The notes under the pieces: model-generated
Databases searched by the model: none
Told to the model about the DNA's origin: nothing
The model's input: the letters and a program-made list of their open reading frames with translations, nothing else
In this document: positions 7,376 through 9,305 of the stretch, piece after piece
Layout of the letters: every line of letters begins with the position of its first letter
How positions within the stretch are numbered: position 1 is the stretch's first letter
Assembly (NCBI GenBank): GCA_002363035.1
Contig: DEWA01000033.1
Location: 1-9,305 of the forward strand
Length of the DNA: 9,305 nucleotides
Origin: Verrucomicrobia bacterium UBA3222
GTDB taxonomy: Bacteria; Verrucomicrobiota; Verrucomicrobiia; Opitutales; UBA9783
Direction of reading: 5' to 3'
Program-made: the position numbers and the translations under genes

Positions 7376-8278
7376 ATGAAGACGGATTTAATCAGCGAAG
7401 ACCGAAAAGTTTATAACCGCGGTTTTCTCAAACAAGCCGTTAAGCTTGCCGAAACGGGGCAATGTTCGAGCGTTCTTTTTTTTCGGGATACATTCGCCGA
7501 TTCAAACACATCGTTCGATATTAAAACAAGCCTCAAACTCATCACGGTTACGCAACATGCTTCGGAATCCTCACGGGACGGATTGCGTTGTACCTTATCG
7601 GTGCGTTTATTTTCCGAAGGACGCCTGACGCAGCTGCGAAGCGCACTGTTGCTGGGGCTCATTCACGGTTACATCGGAACGGACGAAAAAATTTGCTGCA
7701 TCGGCGGATTACCGACAAGCGACCGTTTGGATACCGTCATTTTATTGGAAGTTCAACGGGAAATTCAGCCGATTTTTGCCCAAAACAACGATCTTTTGCC
7801 GTCGGATGTACACCCGGAAGTTTTTGAGCGCGTTTTATCTCTGGCGACCGAATTGGCAACCGAAGGGCGCGAAGGACATGCGGTCGGCTGTTTATTTGTC
7901 CTCGGAAACGTCGATTGCCTGTCGCCGTACGTTCATCCGCTGATTTTAAACCCCTTCTTCGGTTATGCCGCCGCCGATCGCAATGTTTTAACGGCTTCCG
8001 TTGACGAAACCGTCAAGGAATATGCTCTCCTCGACGGTGCTTTTATCATCAACGGCGACGGCGTCATTGAAAGCGCCGGCAGTCTTATTCAAACCGACGA
8101 GTACGTGCATTTGCCGAGCGGTCTCGGAACGCGGCACGCCGCCGCGGTGGCGATTTCCAAAGCGGTGGATTGCATTGCAGTCACAGTCTCCTCCAGTACA
8201 CGTCAGGTGTGCCTCTTCCGCAAAGGCATCATGTTACCGCTTTTCACCAAAGGCTTCGGTTACGGGAATGCGACGTAA
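7376..8278 (+). CDS. Diadenylate cyclase with C-terminal DAC (DisA_N) domain, DacZ-like layout
   Basis: Predicted to condense two ATP into cyclic di-AMP. The C-terminal DAC domain (about 145-290 of 300 residues) carries the DGA motif (Asp220-Ala222, in LLDGAFII) and the second motif GLGTRHAAA (249-257, Arg253-His254). These are followed by the typical ISKAVDCIAVTVSSST strand-helix region and a final RKG turn. The N-terminal ~140 residues are soluble-looking, with no membrane helices (unlike CdaA), and there is no C-terminal helix-hairpin-helix DNA-binding domain (unlike DisA). An N-terminal accessory domain before DAC is the layout of DacZ-type cyclases known from archaea and some bacteria. 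An oddity is that the third residue of the classical RHR motif is Ala. I chose ATG 7376; a TTG at 7370 is also in frame. Its position just downstream of pgpH makes a c-di-AMP synthesis/breakdown pair. The DAC assignment is firm; the subtype is by inspection. Confidence 0.88.
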   Translation: MKTDLISEDRKVYNRGFLKQAVKLAETGQCSSVLFFRDTFADSNTSFDIKTSLKLITVTQHASESSRDGLRCTLSVRLFSEGRLTQLRSALLLGLIHGYIGTDEKICCIGGLPTSDRLDTVILLEVQREIQPIFAQNNDLLPSDVHPEVFERVLSLATELATEGREGHAVGCLFVLGNVDCLSPYVHPLILNPFFGYAAADRNVLTASVDETVKEYALLDGAFIINGDGVIESAGSLIQTDEYVHLPSGLGTRHAAAVAISKAVDCIAVTVSSSTRQVCLFRKGIMLPLFTKGFGYGNAT

Positions 8279-8310
8279 AAAAAGGGCTTTCATCGATTTT
8301 GCGCATTCGC

Positions 8311-8886
8311 ATGGACGTTCATCCGCTTTTAACGATCGAGAATCGGCAACAATTTCGGCGGTGGTTGGAGCAACATCACGTTGATGAAACATGTTGTTGG
8401 ATTTCGGTGAAACGCGGAAAGCCGAAGGACGACGGTGCATTTTATTATCTGGATGCGGTCGAAGAAGCCTTGTGCTTCGGTTGGATCGACAGTACGCAGA
8501 AAAAAATGCCGAACGGAACGACGGTACAGCGTTTTTCGCCACGTCGTCACAACAGTGTCTGGTCGGAATTGAATAAAGCGCGCGTACGTCGGTTGGAACA
8601 TTTGGGACACATGACGGATGCCGGGCGTGCGGGTTTGCCCGACACGAATCCGAACAATTTTACAATCGATCCGATCATTTTAAGGGAACTGCAAAGCGAT
8701 ACGGTCGTTTGGAAGAACTTTCAAAACTTTCCGCCGCTCTATCAACGCATTCGCATCGATACACTGCAGCGGCGCAAAAAATATGATGCGATTTTTCATA
8801 ACGGCTTAAAAAAACTGATTGAAAACACGCGCAACGGTGTTATGTACGGCGATTGGAACGATGGCGGTCGGTTGTCGGGAGAATAA
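8311..8886 (+). CDS. YdeI/OmpD-associated family protein
   Basis: A 191-residue cytosolic protein of the YdeI/OmpD-associated (OmdA-type) family. Members have been linked to tolerance of bacteriocins or antimicrobial peptides, but no biochemical reaction is established. Diagnostic blocks are FRRWLEQHH (15-23), the core EALCFGWIDS (52-61), RFSPRR (74-79), SVWSELNKARV (82-92) and a basic C-terminal helix region with RRKKYDAIFHNG (154-165). ATG 8311 gives the normal family length; an in-frame ATG at 8170 would overlap the cyclase by 109 bases and add residues unlike the family. It begins 32 bases after the cyclase stop, so it is probably the last gene of the cluster. No separate promoter or ribosome binding site is evident. 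A role in envelope stress linked to c-di-AMP would be speculation. Confidence 0.85.
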   Translation: MDVHPLLTIENRQQFRRWLEQHHVDETCCWISVKRGKPKDDGAFYYLDAVEEALCFGWIDSTQKKMPNGTTVQRFSPRRHNSVWSELNKARVRRLEHLGHMTDAGRAGLPDTNPNNFTIDPIILRELQSDTVVWKNFQNFPPLYQRIRIDTLQRRKKYDAIFHNGLKKLIENTRNGVMYGDWNDGGRLSGE

Positions 8887-8897
8887 AAATTCATCAG

Positions 8898-9305
8898 CTA
8901 CCTCTCCCTTATGAACAGCGCGCAGGAAAACGGTTCCAAAGAAAGCATCTGAGGCAAAAAGCGTGTTTTGTCGGTAAAAAATTGATTTGTATCGGCAATT
9001 TGATGAAAATTTTGCGTATCCAAATTATTACAATCGAAATTTACCTTAAACGGATGCGGATTGACGGTAAGCAGTACCCGTTGTTTCCCTTTCGAACCGT
9101 CGGCATTGAATAAGATACCGATCGCGGAACCTTTGTCGGCCCGGAATAAACGCTTATATGTTTGCGTTGGTCGTTCGGACTTGAATAATTTCCCGATGTC
9201 GGATGCGCGCAGTTTCAGCAAGTTTTTAACATACCGATGCGTTGCTTCGTTCTTTTTCAAAACTTTCCAATCCAGTAAATTCAAACCGCCGCGATTGTAA
9301 GTATT
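8898..9305 (-). CDS. GH13 (pullulanase-like) enzyme, C-terminal end (enters from right edge)
   Basis: Only the last 135 residues lie in the window, and the frame stays open to the right edge. The first visible residues, NTYNRGG followed by LNLLDWKVL (about 1-16), then THRYVKNLLKLRA, match the end of the catalytic barrel of GH13 alpha-glucan enzymes. There a YN...DW motif precedes a helix ending in LR, as in type I pullulanase and isoamylase-like debranching enzymes. The remainder resembles the all-beta C-terminal domain, including the strand RVLLTVNPHPFKVNF (about 90-104). The catalytic residues would lie outside the window, so activity and exact subfamily cannot be judged. A TTG at 9284 is an internal codon and not a start. 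It converges on the YdeI-family gene with 11 bases between the two stops. Family membership is likely; the pullulanase label is a best guess. Confidence 0.7.
   Translation of the reverse strand, partial: NTYNRGGLNLLDWKVLKKNEATHRYVKNLLKLRASDIGKLFKSERPTQTYKRLFRADKGSAIGILFNADGSKGKQRVLLTVNPHPFKVNFDCNNLDTQNFHQIADTNQFFTDKTRFLPQMLSLEPFSCALFIRER

Noticed and set aside
8170..8310. Upstream extension of the YdeI-family gene
   Set aside because: It would lie mostly inside the diadenylate cyclase gene in another frame, and the added residues do not resemble the family N terminus.
8877..8908. Possible bidirectional terminator between the convergent genes
   Set aside because: GGGAGA and TCTCCC can pair, but the loop is 20 bases and the inner GAAT/ATTC stem is only 4 pairs. 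There is no clean U tract after the stem on either strand.

Overview
The window comes from a bacterial chromosome with a roughly balanced base composition. It looks like a Gram-negative bacterium that uses cyclic di-AMP. It carries housekeeping genes (transketolase, mutS), a DUF374-type lysophospholipid acyltransferase of the kind found in bacteria with complex outer lipids, and a PgpH-type c-di-AMP phosphodiesterase next to a diadenylate cyclase. None of the starts has a convincing Shine-Dalgarno sequence. A PVC-group lineage (Verrucomicrobia, Lentisphaerae or Kiritimatiellae) would fit, but this is a guess from gene content and not a phylogenetic result. I see no mobile elements, CRISPR arrays, rRNA genes or tRNA genes.

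Layout. Positions 1-910 (minus) hold the N-terminal 303 residues of a transketolase that runs off the left edge. Positions 911-1089 are a spacer with its likely promoter. Positions 1090-4210 (minus) hold a two-gene unit, mutS followed by a DUF374 acyltransferase whose best start overlaps the mutS stop by 8 bases. Positions 4211-4440 are a divergent promoter region. From 4441 a plus-strand cluster runs to 8886: a HIT-family nucleotide phosphorylase/hydrolase, a 7TM-HD protein (PgpH), a possible 40-residue small ORF, a diadenylate cyclase with a C-terminal DAC (DisA_N) domain, and a YdeI/OmpD-associated family protein. Positions 8898-9305 (minus, convergent) hold the C-terminal 135 residues of a GH13 (pullulanase-like) enzyme that enters from the right edge.

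The genes together. The most interesting part is positions 4930-8275. The enzyme predicted to make c-di-AMP and the enzyme predicted to destroy it sit in the same direction, 145 bases apart. A small ORF fits that gap with 10-base and 12-base spacers. Upstream in the same cluster is a HIT protein of the Ap4A-phosphorylase-like type, so three adjacent genes may handle adenine dinucleotides. The cyclase is neither the membrane CdaA type nor the DNA-binding DisA type. It has a soluble N-terminal domain and a C-terminal DAC domain, like the DacZ-type layout. A second theme is translation start: no gene has a recognisable ribosome binding site, and several promoter-like hexamers lie so close to the ATG that leaderless mRNAs are possible.
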